DNA of 64,000 nt from Apostichopus japonicus. Its lineage: Eukaryota; Echinodermata; Holothuroidea; Aspidochirotida; Stichopodidae. A model generated the notes under the pieces. The model saw only the letters and a program-made list of their open reading frames with translations, did not search any database and had not been told where the DNA came from. Positions 42,792 through 55,219 of this stretch are shown piece by piece. The first letter of the stretch is position 1, and each line of letters begins with the position of its first letter. The position numbers were made by a program, and so were the translations under genes. The DNA is taken from the NCBI RefSeq assembly GCF_037975245.1, contig NC_092581.1, positions 10,423,303 to 10,487,302 on the forward strand, written 5' to 3'.

Positions 42792-44017
42792 AAAGGTAAG
42801 ACAAACGGTAGTGGCAGGAACTTAATGGGGACTGATGAATTGAGTCCATTTGTTGGATTAGAATAATATTTGACAACTGATATTTAACCTTGATGATCCC
42901 ACAATGTTCATGGTCTTTTATGATGCATACACACACACACACACAAAAAGAGAGACGTTAGCATACACATTTGACTCTCATGATAAGTACACATGTTTTA
43001 TCGCGGTATGTCATATGATCTCACCCACCACTGCACACTAACCGACCAAGTTTGACAGACACTTTGTGTATTTATTTCAAATATTTTTTTTATATATTTT
43101 TTTATGGCAATGCAATTACAAATTAGGTTTTATTTCCAAATCACGCATAATCGTATGATTGGGCTATTTGCCAATCTAATTTGACGTGCTAACTTTGCTT
43201 AGCTGACGACACAGGTTATAAATAGATTTGGTAATCGTAGATATATATTAAAGAACAAGCATACGTTACAGAACGAACAAGCATACGTTACAGAACTTAC
43301 AAAACCTTACTGCGTAATACTCTTGGAATTAAGCAAATTGTGACTTTCCTTCACCTAGAAATTACAGCTCCTTATATTTGAGGTAAGTTTAAAAATTTAA
43401 ATAAAGATTAAATAAAATGAGGGAACAAAGGTGATTTTTAAATAGTTTGAGGAGTTGATGAATCAATATTTTCATTCCATATAGTAGGAAAAGGGGAAAT
43501 GATACTGCTTAAATTGTAAGAACTGAACAAGAATTTGAAGAAGTAAATAGGCAGAATAACAAAACACACAAATTATGCACTTATTTATCGATATAAATAT
43601 TTTCGATGGCCAATATAACGACTCACTTTTTTATACCAACTTCAAACGTTTGCCTTCATGTACTTGCTAAATATCACTTTTATAATATCAAGATACCAGT
43701 AATATTATTTCACTGTAAAAACGCCACTATTTTCGTTAGCACAATTGTTCTGAGTAAATAACACAGACGAAAAGCACCTCTTCTGTGTTGTCTTTTTATG
43801 ATTATAGATTTAACTGACATTTCAGATCGAAGAGATGGCTTTAACATGACACTGTAATATTCTCGCTGAATTGGCTAACATAGTTATTATTATTAAACTT
43901 TCAAATACTTACAGTACCAACATCAACAAAAGAATAATAAGATTTTGACATTTTGAGTTCAATCTTGAAACACGCTATTTTTCAATAATACGAAAATATT
44001 TCCAATCGTCTAAATCG
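42792..44017. other. Intergenic, no gene seen
   Basis: AT-rich spacer. A short (CA)n lies at about 42928-42944 and a direct repeat, AGCATACGTTACAGAAC, occurs twice near 43258-43295. Confidence 0.45.
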
Positions 44018-44760
44018 TAGGCTATTAATAGGAAGGATGCATTAAACCGACATTTTAACAATCATCAAAGTTATAATTATTCAATCTTATGAATTCTAAA
44101 TAGTAGGCTATAGTAATAAGAATGATGCATGAAACCGACATATTTACAATCATTAAAGTTATAATTAGTGAATCTTATGAATTCTAAATAGTTGGCAATA
44201 TAGTAATAAGAAAAATGCATTAAACCGATATAAAAACAATCATCAAGGTTATAATTACTGAATCTTATAAATTCTAAATAGTTGGCTACAGTAATAGGAA
44301 TGATGCATGAAACCGACATATTAACAATTATTAAAGTTTTAATTAGTGAATGTTATGAATTCTAAATAGTAGGCTATAGTAATAAGAATAATGTATTAAA
44401 TCATTTTTAAATTATTTTTTAATTTAATTTTTAATCGGAGAGAGACATAGAGAGTGTAGGCTATAGTAATAATAATGATGCATGAAACCAATATATTAAC
44501 AATCATCAAAGTTGTAATTATTCAATCTTATGAATTCGAAATAGTTGGTTATAGTAATAGGAATGATGCATGAAACCGATATATTAACAATCATCAAAGT
44601 TGTAATTATTCAATTTTATGAATTCTAAATAGTAGGCCATAGTAATAATAATGATGCATGAAACCGACATATTAACAATCATCAAAGTTATAATTTTTCA
44701 ATAATTTAAAAAAATTATTTTGAATTTAAGTTTTAATCAGAGAGAGACATAGAGAGTGGA
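44018..44760. repeat. 89-bp satellite, eight units, two with a replaced 3' half
   Basis: Units of about 88-90 bp share GGCTATAGTAATA, GATGCATGAAACCGA, AACAATCATCAAAGTTATAA and TATGAATTCTAAATAGT. In units 5 and 8 the second half is replaced by an AT-rich segment ending TTTTAATC(G/A)GAGAGAGACA. This gives a partial higher-order pattern. The minus-strand open frame at 44077-44319 is a translation of the repeat. Confidence 0.9.
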
Positions 44761-45858
44761 GAGAGGGTGGGGGGGGGGGGTGGGTGGTAACGTAGAGGTG
44801 ATGAGAGAAACATTACATTCCACTATATGAACAGCAACAACCATCCATGGTAATGATTACTCATTAAACCTAAATTTGTGTAGTATTTGTTAGGCAAACA
44901 GGTGGTATAAGATTCACTGATCAGTGATTAACAATTTACACGAGGTTCTCCAATTGCAGTGTGATTTTAGGTGCTCTCAAATTTCCCACAACACATATAC
45001 TACAAACAATTTAACATATATTACCAAACGTCATATTTATTATTATTTCTAGTGAATTCAATGAAATAGCACCCGAATATCTCTTCTTCCTACCTTTCGG
45101 AAAATCATTTACTTGGCGGATTAAAATCATCGTAGAATATACTAAAATTAAAACACTGTGTCAAGTGTGCCCTCCTATCGATGTTTTGCCCATGAAAGAT
45201 CATCATCTATGTCCCCACTAAATTTGAATGATGTGACTACATCAACCTACCACCACCACCAGCTCACGTCCTTGCCACACACATACAAACGACCCCCCCC
45301 CCCCCCAATTCACATATACACACCAAAACGTTTTTTTCTATTGGATTAGCTATACAAGCGATGTCATTTACCTTTCTTCTACAACTCTCTATCTATACAA
45401 CCCATGGCTATTGGTCGCTGTTATTTGGTAATTGGTGACAGGAATTTCATTTGTCCCATATCGCCACTTGTAAGGTTTAGACATGGACACACACAGAGCC
45501 CCCCCCCCTTCCCTCATGCACACACACATACACGCAGATTCACCGTTCCTTATCTGTCTTTAGAAACACTTGTTGCATACTAGTAATATCTTCTTTGCTT
45601 TTATGTAAAATTGTGTGGTTTTCTACTTACAAATTAATATGCCTGATATATGTTTGTTTCAATATGACGTGGATAATGTTTTTCTTATATATTGCTTGAT
45701 CTGCATTGATAAATCAGTAGAATAATTTATTAATTATAATTAAATTTTAGACATTTCTCCTTCCAATTTCTTGGTACCGACTCTTTATCCATTTTTCGAA
45801 TTCCACTTTTGATATATTATTGGTCTACAGGTCGACATACTATTCGTCAAAACCAATC
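44761..45858. other. Intergenic, no gene seen
   Basis: It contains G- and C-runs (about 44769-44779, 45293-45306, 45501-45509) and CA-rich patches. It would contain the promoter of the candidate exon at 45859. Confidence 0.4.
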
Positions 45859-45919
45859 ATGAAACTGTACGCGTTCTTATGGATCACACTGACTGGCTGC
45901 TATGCGAGTGAATGCTTAA
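45859..45919 (+). CDS. Signal-peptide first exon of an unidentified secreted or membrane protein
   Basis: ATG at 45859 opens 20 codons reading MKLYAFLWITLTGCYASECL plus one base, then a consensus donor GTAAGTATTC (phase 1). It has the n- and h-regions of a signal peptide and a plausible cleavage after CYA. The phase-1 exit matches the SRCR gene's signal exon. Possible next exons (47281 onward after CCTAACAG, and an 18-base piece at 48000-48017 flanked by CAG and GTATGT) are too short to trust. The mature protein is unknown. Confidence 0.5.
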
Positions 45920-45952
45920 GTAAGTATTCACTTATTCATCTCTATTAATCTC

Positions 45953-46084
<132 letters not shown>

Positions 46085-48634
46085 CAGTAGTTATTTTTAC
46101 GACGCTTAAGCGACCACAACTGTAGGAGAAACCCGCAAGGGTTTATGGATTACAATTTGCACATCGTATGTATTTAATGGTTACATAAATACCGTCTTTG
46201 GTCACGTATGGTTGTTTAGTTTGATTTTTGTTGTCAAGTTACAAGTCAGTGAAACGTCAATACTTAAAAGTTAAAAAGGTAAACGCTCCTTTGATATAAT
46301 ATTATATGGTGGTCATCCACTATACACTATATACTATACACACAAGTTTGTCGAAATCAGGATACGAAAATCATATGTTAAAATATTGTGAGAAAGGAAG
46401 CGTGCTAAGACATAAACAAGGTGGAGAGAGAGAGAGAGCGAGAGGGTGAGAGGTGGAGAGAGGCGGAGACAGGCGGAACATGGAGGGATGGAAGTGAAGA
46501 TGGAGGTGTGGGGCAGGGTGGGGTTGGGAATGGTGGATGACCTTGTTCACGTTCACTAGGGTATGCCTTGCTAACATTCTCATCCTTTTAAAAGGTTGTA
46601 AGAAGTAGGTAATCCATGAAGTTGCACGCCACAGTTGGGTATATGACAACTTCAATCTGGGGACACATCGATCGTCATGCACTCAACAATCAAGGTTGAG
46701 GTTTAAGAATGAGGAGTAGTTCGCCACATTCTTTCGTACACCCTTGCTCACATCAAATGTGAAGTCCATCGATATTATTGTTTATCATTAGATCTAAATT
46801 TCGTCTCACTGAGCTCAAATTGACGTTTGACCTAATTTGATCATGTGACATTTGGTTGACCTGATATCCTTCATGTGTTTTGGCCGTTTGTCATATTTAT
46901 ATGCGTAAGGGGGGGGGGGTGGCGTAAGGGGGGAGAAGTGTCGTTTCGCGAACTACTCCTTCACCATCGGTTAACTTCAAACACTTAGTATGTGCCGGTC
47001 ATTGGATCTAGTGCCTACATAGGTTCAAAGGTCAGGGGTCATATTGATCATTACGAGCATACCAACGTGGGAAAATGGCTTCTATAGAAACCCATTGATA
47101 GCAGATCATGCAGTTGTTTTAAGTTGATATTAAAACTTTTGTATAACTTAATATAGTTTGGTGTATTCAGAATATTAAAATAATAACATGCATGATAGCA
47201 TGAAAGTAGAGAATGAACTATTTGAAATGTGAACTGTTACAATTATTCTGTATCACTCTTTTGTCTTGATCCTAACAGAGTTCCCATTAAGCTGCCTAAG
47301 AAGTGCGTATATTATCTTCAATGTTTTCATTCATGACATGAGTTTGGTAATTCACCGCACCCCACCAAAGCCATCTTTAAAAAGAGAAGGGACAAAAAAG
47401 GCTCCTGCAAATAAATGAGAAGTGCCGTTCTTGTCAATAAATGGTTCACTCTTTCATTTTCTTTCCTTGCTAAATCCGTTTGTTGAGAAATAAATCATGA
47501 CAGTTAAAAGTGCCATTTTCTTGAACAGTAGAAAAATGTATTGAAAAAGTGCTGCTCTGGCCGTTTTTATGAAAAATATTCAAAAGTAAATTTGTTTTAG
47601 AGGTGCTTGAAAAATGTGCAATGCTCTCACACGCAGTGTATATGTAGATACCCACTTTAATTGTTAATTGTGTCCGCCGTATACTGGTAAAGTAATAACC
47701 TCGGTAACCGTTATATTCGTTACATATATCATCTAAATCTACCCACACCACAGCTATTTTTCCTTATTTGTATTCTCTAACCGTATGAATTCACAATATC
47801 AGCTTATCATTTCTTTACGTCATTGTAATTCTACAAGTATTTTTTACATTGTGTGAAAATTAATGTCGTATATTTTATAACGAACAGTAGGTTTTCTTGA
47901 ATTATATTAGCAATGTGATTGTATAGTTGTATAGTCTTACAACAGTATTACGGTGACTTCAAAAATTCCCTTTTCCCTGTTTTTTCAACTGTCTACAGAC
48001 CGTCATGATGAATGCAGTATGTTAATATCAATTGATTGTATTTGTAGTCGCTTTCTTTGTTTCTAAGAATGACTTTAGGCAGATAGTACAATCGTTAAAA
48101 CGCTACACTCTCACTCCATGTTGTATTTCTGTTAAAGTGACTGGTCTACTAAGTCTAACAGATCATCAGGTCAGTTCCTCAGATGTAACACAAAGCTCAA
48201 ACAGAAAACATAAGGCTTTCATCAACTCAAATAACATGCCACAATGCACGTAAAACTTGTCACGAACTATTTATGTTGGATGTCACTAGAGGGAATTTTA
48301 TGTATAAGGTTAAAAGAACAGGCTTTCGTTGGGCTATTAGAGTTTGTAAAACAATGGCTTCACTTTTAAATTCCAGACATGCTCTTCCCGACGTCATCAT
48401 CAATCTAGCCTTAAGGGACCTTCGGAGAATGATAATTTATGATACTAAATATTGTGAAATCTGCAATAGCTTGCGCCAAAAAATATTATCTCTTAACTTT
48501 TTCTTTTCTTTTCTTTCTATAACGTATGAAGATTTTAATTTTGCCTAAAGTAATCATACGTTAAGCGTGACTAAACCTATATGACATTATCGCGTTGGAA
48601 AATATCGTGCCTGCATACTGTAATCTGTTACACT
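46085..48634. other. Intergenic or intronic, no firm exon
   Basis: A purine-rich GA tract spans about 46420-46520. A stretch near 46800-47060 resembles the degenerate repeat at 375-1165 (GGTCAGGGGTCA, poorly conserved), with a G-run at about 46910-46919. The plus-strand open frame at 48273-48548 shows no recognised motif. Confidence 0.4.
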
Positions 48635-48780
48635 ACACTGTAAACATTAGTTAGTCACGAATGGCAAAAATCTAGTCACAGTGACTAGAGTTAGCTAGTC
48701 ATTACCAATTCGTTAGTAGCAGACCAACTTACATGGTCGTTCGACTAACATAAATTAGTCACATAAATTTGTATGAAATT
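48635..48780 (+). repeat. Left terminal and subterminal repeat of the outer element
   Basis: The terminal 23 bp match the other end with two mismatches. About seven TAGTCA, TGACTA or GACTA-type motifs follow within 145 bp. Confidence 0.65.
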
Positions 48781-48961
48781 TTTTGACACTCACTAAGCAT
48801 GTCATGTATGTAAGCGTGACGAGAATGTTCTAGTCTTCTGTCTGTTTACTTTCTATAACCTTCAGCTTTGACCAATGACGTCATTATTTTTATCCAATCA
48901 TCGTACCGTAGAATACCGTGTGCTCAGCTGATCAGAGATTAAAAATTCAGACGACGGCCGG

Positions 48962-49115
48962 TGTGACAGTACAGAGTGTCCCCCTGTACAAAGTGTCTCC
49001 GCGGACACTTTGTACCAGCATATTTAGTCCGGTCGGACATTATCTGCTGAAAATTGTGTCCCACCCTCACAGCAAATATAGTCCCACCGGACGAAATGTC
49101 CTGGTACAGAATGTC
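48962..49115 (+). repeat. Left terminal inverted repeat of the Ginger-like element
   Basis: Pairs with 55005-55215. It is rich in GTGTCC / GGACA inverted pairs, such as ACAAAGTGTCTCCGCGGACA with ACTTTGT following, so the end can itself fold. Confidence 0.65.
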
Positions 49116-49160
49116 CGCAAATACTTCATAGCATCTTTTGTCCCGCATAAAATTTAAGCA

Positions 49161-52100
49161 TTTCGACATTCAAAAGGCAATTGAGTTCATTATATCAATA
49201 ATTAGAGCAGATGCATACATCAGAGTTAAATGTTACAGGAAATAAATGAGACGTTGTGCGTTGCTGCAAAACAAAAAATAGAAGGGGAAAAAAAGAAGAA
49301 GAAAAAGAAACAAGTCTTCCATCTGTAGAAGATGTTAATCATGTTTTTGTAGTGATTGCTGCTATTTCATCCTCCGTATATGTTGCATGTTCATAGTCAT
49401 TTTTACAGAGGGAGGGGTAGTATAAACCTAACTCCCCCCCCTCCCAACGGAGGGCGGGTACGGGATAGGGAATGCAACAGCTACAAAAAAAAAAATGATA
49501 ATTGCAGAGGTAAAATATTACGAACTTTAGGAGTCCAAACTTCATTGTTGCCGTATTTCCCTAACACACAGTGGGTAAGTTTTGGCAAGTATGGTAACTG
49601 TACTTCATGGGTCTACGAGAGTTGCCTAGGCAATATGAAATTTCATCCGTGCGTAAAGCTCATTATAGGACGGGAACCGAGGGTGTTTTCAAGTTACGTA
49701 TAAGGGGGGGGGAGTTGGGATGGTAAGTTATCGAATTTGTGTCCTGGGGAGGGGTCTTCTTAAGTCTGTGACCTATCTGTGATGAGTTCCAAAATATTTT
49801 TGTTTGCTAATAACAACCATGAAGTAGCTGGACTAGATACTTCTCTGACCTTGAACATGTCAACACTGCCCCAACCCTCTCCGTATGGACTTGACACCTA
49901 TTTATTGACTTTCATTACTACTTTATTGTTTACTTTTTTACCCTTCCTTATTTTTGTCACTCAATCGTCAAGGTTTTCTCCCTCTCAACAAGGTGGAGGG
50001 CCATTCCCAAACCCCATGCCCCCTAAGCCCCGTTGTGATGGCCATGCGTGAAGCAAATTTTCATTTGTATAGACAAATGGCATTCCAGGCAATTCCAGTG
50101 ATAAAGGTTCGTTGTTTCTTATTATGAATGTTTCTTATTGGACAAAAGTGGTTCAAGTTAGAAAAGATATATTAGAACGATACCCTCTTCAAAAGAGCTG
50201 CAAACATACAGGAAACAAAACAAAGCCAAACAAGGGAAAGAATAAAGCAAATAGGACAGAGCAGGATGCAATATGCTAGATTTTTTGTCTCATCATGTTT
50301 CTCACACTTTAAATATGTCATTCTTGTAGAGAAAAGTTTGTTAAAAGAAAGTTAATATAGTAACAATCAAAACATGAAATTGGATGATAGTCATGCACAA
50401 ACACAATATTCTGAATCTATATCAGACTGGGCAAAGAGTGAAAAATGATTATACATGGGATCTGGGAGGTAGGAGCCTGGGGGGGGGGGCACTGTCTGTA
50501 CATGCTATTTTTAAATGGCATCCCATATCTTTTTATAGCACGTTTAACAATTAACAATCTCAATAAATAGTATTGATAACATACTAACACATCATACATC
50601 ATATTTAAGTGATATGGCCGGTGTGTATCGGTTTATAGCATATCGAGTGGTGGTTGTGGAATGAGAAAATGTCCCTCTGATGTTGTGTGCCCACCCTCAC
50701 TTCCTACCCCCTGCATGGGGAAATTTAACTGGAATGATGACTCTCCCTTTGTAGCTCTGATGCAACTAAAGATATTCCATGCTTTCTAGAGCATCCTTCA
50801 AGCAGGGAGGTATTGCTTGATTAGAATGATATACTACTGTCACTCTTCTTCAAACAATATGTACTTGAAACTCTCATAATCCACATGAAGAACATCCTCT
50901 TTAGAGTTTGGTAAAGACCTCAATAAAACCATGCAGAAGTTTCCCTATTAGAATTCCCCCCTTGAACTGCTTTCCACAAACAGTAGGATTACCTATATAA
51001 TGCTTTAATGTGCAACTTGATACGGTCAAAAATTTAATCTTGATTGTTAATTACAAATAAAATAGCTGATTCTCATATATCCAATGGGTTTTTCGTTAAG
51101 ACTTACACAGAAATCCATAACAGCAAAAGTTACAACAGGAAGAAGAATATGGTCGGTTATATGTTTTACTATGAGAACTTATCTTGAACACAACTTCCAG
51201 AACCAAGAAACACGCCTTCTTATTTGTTATTTAATGAAGTAATGAGGTGATAAAGAATTTCGAGCGTCACATCCCTTCGACTACGACTGGCAGTGAAAAG
51301 TCAATGGCCTGTCTTTGCTTAAACGTATAGCAGCCGACGCAATTTTCTCTCATGATATGTTAGAGTGAAAGACAAGATTATTGTCGGTAACAAGTTAACT
51401 GCTAAGAAAATCGTCTAGACATGTCTTCTGTTAACCTCATACATACTCCCTCCATTGGTGGTCAGGGATGAGATATCAGTACAACCAAATCTGTGCAAAA
51501 TAAAAGTTGAAAGCAATATTATGAGTAGTGAATACCACACTGTAAGTCATATATAAAATAAATTATCATCTTGGAAAGTTATGTGTAAGCTCCACTACAA
51601 AGATAATTAACATTCACCATGTTGGTTAAGTGTAGACTGTATAGTGTACAACTGAACTATGCTTAGGCATTGAGTTAATTGGATGATCTTTTATTGTGAC
51701 ACATACATGTTTATGGGATTACTGGCTCCATTTTATTAATTGGAGATTGCATGTCATAATTTTGGCGCTATATTGTACAGTTCACTACCAAACCTGAAAA
51801 GTTTTAACCACATGAGCCAATACAACTTTGGGGCATATTAATTAAATTTAATATCAGAAATTTATCAAATTAGAGTAAGCTAGGATACAACAGAAATTTG
51901 ATGCCTTTTGGAGCTCTATTGATGTATGTGTGCATGGTATGACTGTTTAATGCCGATCAAACATAAATTGTCCTGAATCAGGATCCATGGGGGGTTCAAA
52001 ACACCCTCTGTATGACCCAAATGCAAAAACAAATAATGCTAGCTTACCATTATTATAGTAAAATGTACTATTATACATCATTTTGCATCAGGAGACCTAA

Positions 52101-52813
52101 ACATTGCCTTATTTTGCCAAAGAAAAAGGGGTCCCTCTCCCAGGTTTCAGGAAATATCCCCCACCACACACACAAACACATTTAGCAATTTTCCACAACG
52201 GACCTAACAGAGAAATGGTACCAAAACTCAGTTGATACATTATCTCTCTTATCTTGTCGAAATTCCTGTCAAAACAGCCAAGTGGTAATAAGTTCACACT
52301 TTCTAAACAGAAAAGTTCCCTGTGGTTACAATATCAAACTGTCCAACACCTTTTTGAAAAACAACACACAATAGGTGGTGTCTAGCTGTGGAATGTGGTC
52401 TTAATTATTTACTCATCATTTGTTTGAACAAATAAACTGTGTCTGCTGCAGTGAAACATGTCCAGCCAAAATCACTTTTTGGGGATGTAAATCAAATGAC
52501 GACAATTGTCAGGCTATATGCTACTTAAGAACCAGAGGTGGAAACTTTGCAAGTAAATATAGGAACAAAAACTACTTACATATAAACTTGTTAATGGGGA
52601 CTTAACCTGCAAAGATTTACAGTACACTTTCTCTGTTCTCACCTACCTTTGTGATCTTTCTGTATGCTTAATACCTATTTGGAAATAATTTATACTCAAA
52701 CACAGCATTCTGCCATGCACTACAAGTTATTTGCATGGTACAAATAACAGATATGATGCCATTCATATTGGAACTAACTACAGAAAATTATTCACTTTTT
52801 AAGACATGCTTAC
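49161..52813. other. Interior of the Ginger-like element without recognised exons
   Basis: No D,D-35-E downstream exons (the second Asp and the Glu) could be found on the minus strand here. G/C-run patches occur at about 49414-49440, 49703-49713 and 50479-50489. A cysteine-rich plus-strand open frame at 52420-52605 is listed separately. Confidence 0.4.
52420..52605 (+). CDS. Small cysteine-rich open frame, doubtful
   Basis: This is a 61-residue frame with seven cysteines, including CVCC near the start and later GC...NCQAIC followed by RTRGGNF. CxxxC followed by a Gly-rich turn recalls small cysteine-stabilised peptides, but no signal peptide is present, the C-terminal cysteines such folds need are absent, and it lies inside a transposon. 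An acceptor-like CTGCTGCAG at 52444-52452 and a GTAAAT at 52553 could make it an exon. It may well be chance. Confidence 0.15.
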   Translation: MFEQINCVCCSETCPAKITFWGCKSNDDNCQAICYLRTRGGNFASKYRNKNYLHINLLMGT

Positions 52814-54940
52814 CTCATCATCACATCAGTAATGCAATAAGAAGTTGATGCTGCAGTCTTTTCAGGCACTGCCTTAGTCTCAGGCCACTTTGAATAGAAG
52901 TCAGACAGTGTTATGATGTACAGTCGCTTGGCAGCTGTCACTGGTAGAGGACCAATAAGATCTACACCAACCTGTTAAGAAAGAAGACAGCATTTAGGTG
53001 CTAATTTCAAAAACAATTACAAGTTGCATGCTTTGCCTTGACTGTTGTTCTATTCCATTGCTTCATTCTGTACAGAGATCTAGATAAAAACAGTGGGATA
53101 TCTGATCGAAACAGGGTGTTGGTGGATTTATGCCAATTATTTTTACCTTGCAAACATGAAAATGTAACTTACACCATACTGTACCATATATTTATAATCT
53201 CTTCAACCACTAAACCAGAAAAATGATATGCCACTTTTTGCAACTTACAATTATATTCCTATATTGATGGTTGCTCTGCAGTTAGGCCAGAGTGTGGCTT
53301 AAAGGTATGCTGTATAGGCCTTAAATATGCCAAATTTTCACTATGGACAAAATTCTTGAAGTATGTTTATTTCCCTGGAGGAAATTTACCTCACTGGGAC
53401 ATTCAATATCTCGTGTCATCATTTAGAATTTCTGAGCACAATTTAAAGGGTTATTACCCCTTGGAAAGTACTTTTTGAAAACTTTTAGCAATTAAAGTGG
53501 CCAAAATTTAGGGCCAATACAGACTACCTTTAAACTTGTAAATGTTGAATTTGTCCAGAAAGAGTGACATTAACTATACTAAACCTTCACTGCATACTGC
53601 GGACATCTTGTGCAATTAAAACAGATTGAGAATTTACCTGTTTCCATAATCCAGTTACAGGAATGCTATGGAGACTTGTTCGTAGGTCTACAGGACAATG
53701 ACGCTTAGACATCCTGTTGAACATAACTTGTTACATCAACGTTGATAGTATTCCAATAGAATCTAGACATAGTCTGTTGTCTGGTTTATCTATGCAAAGA
53801 TGAACACCTTCAAAGAGATAAGAAAATTCATGATCAAGGAGATATCATGTTTTTTTGCCCCCCCCCCAAAAAAAAACAAACAAACAAACACACACAAATA
53901 TATGGGCTGCAGGATTGGTAGTTCTAGCTGAAGTGCCTTAAAATTGAATTACAACTCTATATCGGTGTTTGAAATGGAATATTCGCATTATTGTACATAT
54001 TGCATGGCCACTATTTGGGTCTGTAGATATTTAAGGAGTTTTCTTCTGCAGTGAGGTTTGGCATGTAGAGAATATGCCACACCTAAAAAAGTACTATCAG
54101 GCCTTCAATATCTGTTCTTACCAACCAAAATTAATGAACGTGAATTTGTTATGTACAGTATTAGTGCCACTTTCCTCTAGAAGTAGGCTAGGCTATATGC
54201 TATTGTCCAATAATAGCATTTTATAGTGTCCCATGCATGCAAACCAGACTAGCTCTGTAAGCGTTAGTGATCTGTTGTTATCTTTTATGATAGGCAGGGC
54301 GATAAAAGGTAGAAATTTATAATAATTTTCACAAAAATTTGTTAAGACAATTGGGTAAACAAAACGAAAAGAAATAGGCCCTAACAACTTTGTTCAACAA
54401 CTTTGCTCAAGCATACAACTGATTATAATGTTGCATAAGCAATTGCTTGACTTTTGCGAATGAGTTTTTACAACTAACCAAACGTGGTAAAAGAATATCA
54501 TGATTTGTGCACCAATCAGTCCTAGAGGCCTGGTTATAGTTTAACTGTGGAATGGCCGTTCGCCATTTAACAACCAATACCATATTGTGTATCCTATACT
54601 GTAAGTTACAGACATTACCTTATAGATGTCACTAGTCAGTATGAGCTGCCTCGATTTGGGCGAGTTGAGAAGCCCTAGATAGCAAAACTTTCCTTTATTT
54701 TCGGTATGCAAGAGTTCCATTTTCAGCCAGTCTGAAAGACTGACTTTGTCTCCGTAAGATCCTTCTCTGTTTTATTCTTGTAAACCCACTTGAATAGCTC
54801 TCATCTCTTAGAATATCTGCAATTTGTCTCACGTTTTCTGTTAGCTTTTCCATTTTTAGTTGTCGCTCGACTTTACTGCTAAATATACGGAAGCCGAAAT
54901 ACGACAGTTTGCTAATAATACGGATACTGCCAGAGTCCAT
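52814..54940 (-). pseudogene. Broken Ginger-like integrase gene (three exons recognised)
   Basis: Minus strand. Exon 1 (54940-54619) starts MDSGSIRIISK and includes TRIKQRRILRRQSQSF and ENGTLAYRK, the usual stretch before an integrase zinc finger. It meets a stop at 54697-54695, but a one-base shift in the adjacent A-run restores KFCYLGLLNSPKSR...SDIYK up to a donor GTAATG. Exon 2 (53713-53638) reads MSKRHCPVDLRTSLHSIPV...WKQ, with acceptor AACAG and donor GTAAAT. Exon 3 (52971-52814) reads VGVDLIGPLP...LYIITLSDFYSKWPE, the start of the rve integrase core, and supplies the first catalytic Asp (VD); its donor is GTAAGC. Exons 2 and 3 join in phase 0 across a canonical motif. The HHCC zinc-finger exon and the second Asp and Glu were not found. 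With the frameshift, this indicates a decayed copy. A Gypsy LTR element is unlikely given the introns and terminal inverted repeats. Confidence 0.72.
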
Positions 54941-55004
54941 TACTAATTAAATTTTTGCTACTCGAACGTACATGCTAATGCGGACGTAGTGTTCAGGGGG
55001 ACAC

Positions 55005-55215
55005 AATTTACAACCAAATATGCGACCAACAAATAATGTCCCCCCCCTCGTTTCATCATAGCATAAACTGTCCTGGGAGACAGTCTGTACCATCTGGCCT
55101 TGTACAAAAGGTCCGGGAGACTAAATGTACTGGTAAATTCAGTATATACTGTCCCAGTGGGACTGGGACAGTTTATACTGAATATGGAATATTTGCGACA
55201 GTTTGTACTGCTACA
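55005..55215 (-). repeat. Right terminal inverted repeat of the Ginger-like element
   Basis: Pairs with the left end. It also contains an internal palindrome around 55140-55190 (AGTATATACTGTCCCAGTGG and its inverse), so this end folds strongly. Confidence 0.65.
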
Positions 55216-55219
55216 CCGG

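Larger units (their letters stand above)
48962..55215. mobile_element. Ginger-like integrase transposon with CCGG target duplication
   Basis: The element is 6254 bp. It starts TGTGACAGTACAGAGTGTCC and ends, read from the other strand, TGTAGCAGTACAAACTGTCG. Both ends are immediately flanked by CCGG (48958-48961 and 55216-55219). The inverted similarity is diverged but extends about 150-210 bp inward, sharing CAG(C/T)A(C/T)ATTTAGTC and AAATTGTGTCCC blocks. A 4-bp duplication, TG...CA termini and a Gypsy-type integrase are the known hallmarks of Ginger elements. The integrase gene starts just inside the right end on the minus strand. Between about 49160 and 52813 no further integrase exon was found. 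Confidence 0.75.

Noticed and set aside
44018-44760. CRISPR-like array
   Set aside because: Units are contiguous 89-bp repeats without unique spacers, in a eukaryotic context.
46371-46682. 103-codon minus-strand frame
   Set aside because: Its Ser/Pro/His-rich part comes from a GA-rich simple tract; no recognisable domain.
52814-52971. Gypsy-type LTR retrotransposon as source of the integrase
   Set aside because: No LTRs, reverse transcriptase or gag sequence was seen, and inverted termini with a 4-bp duplication plus introns fit a DNA transposon better.
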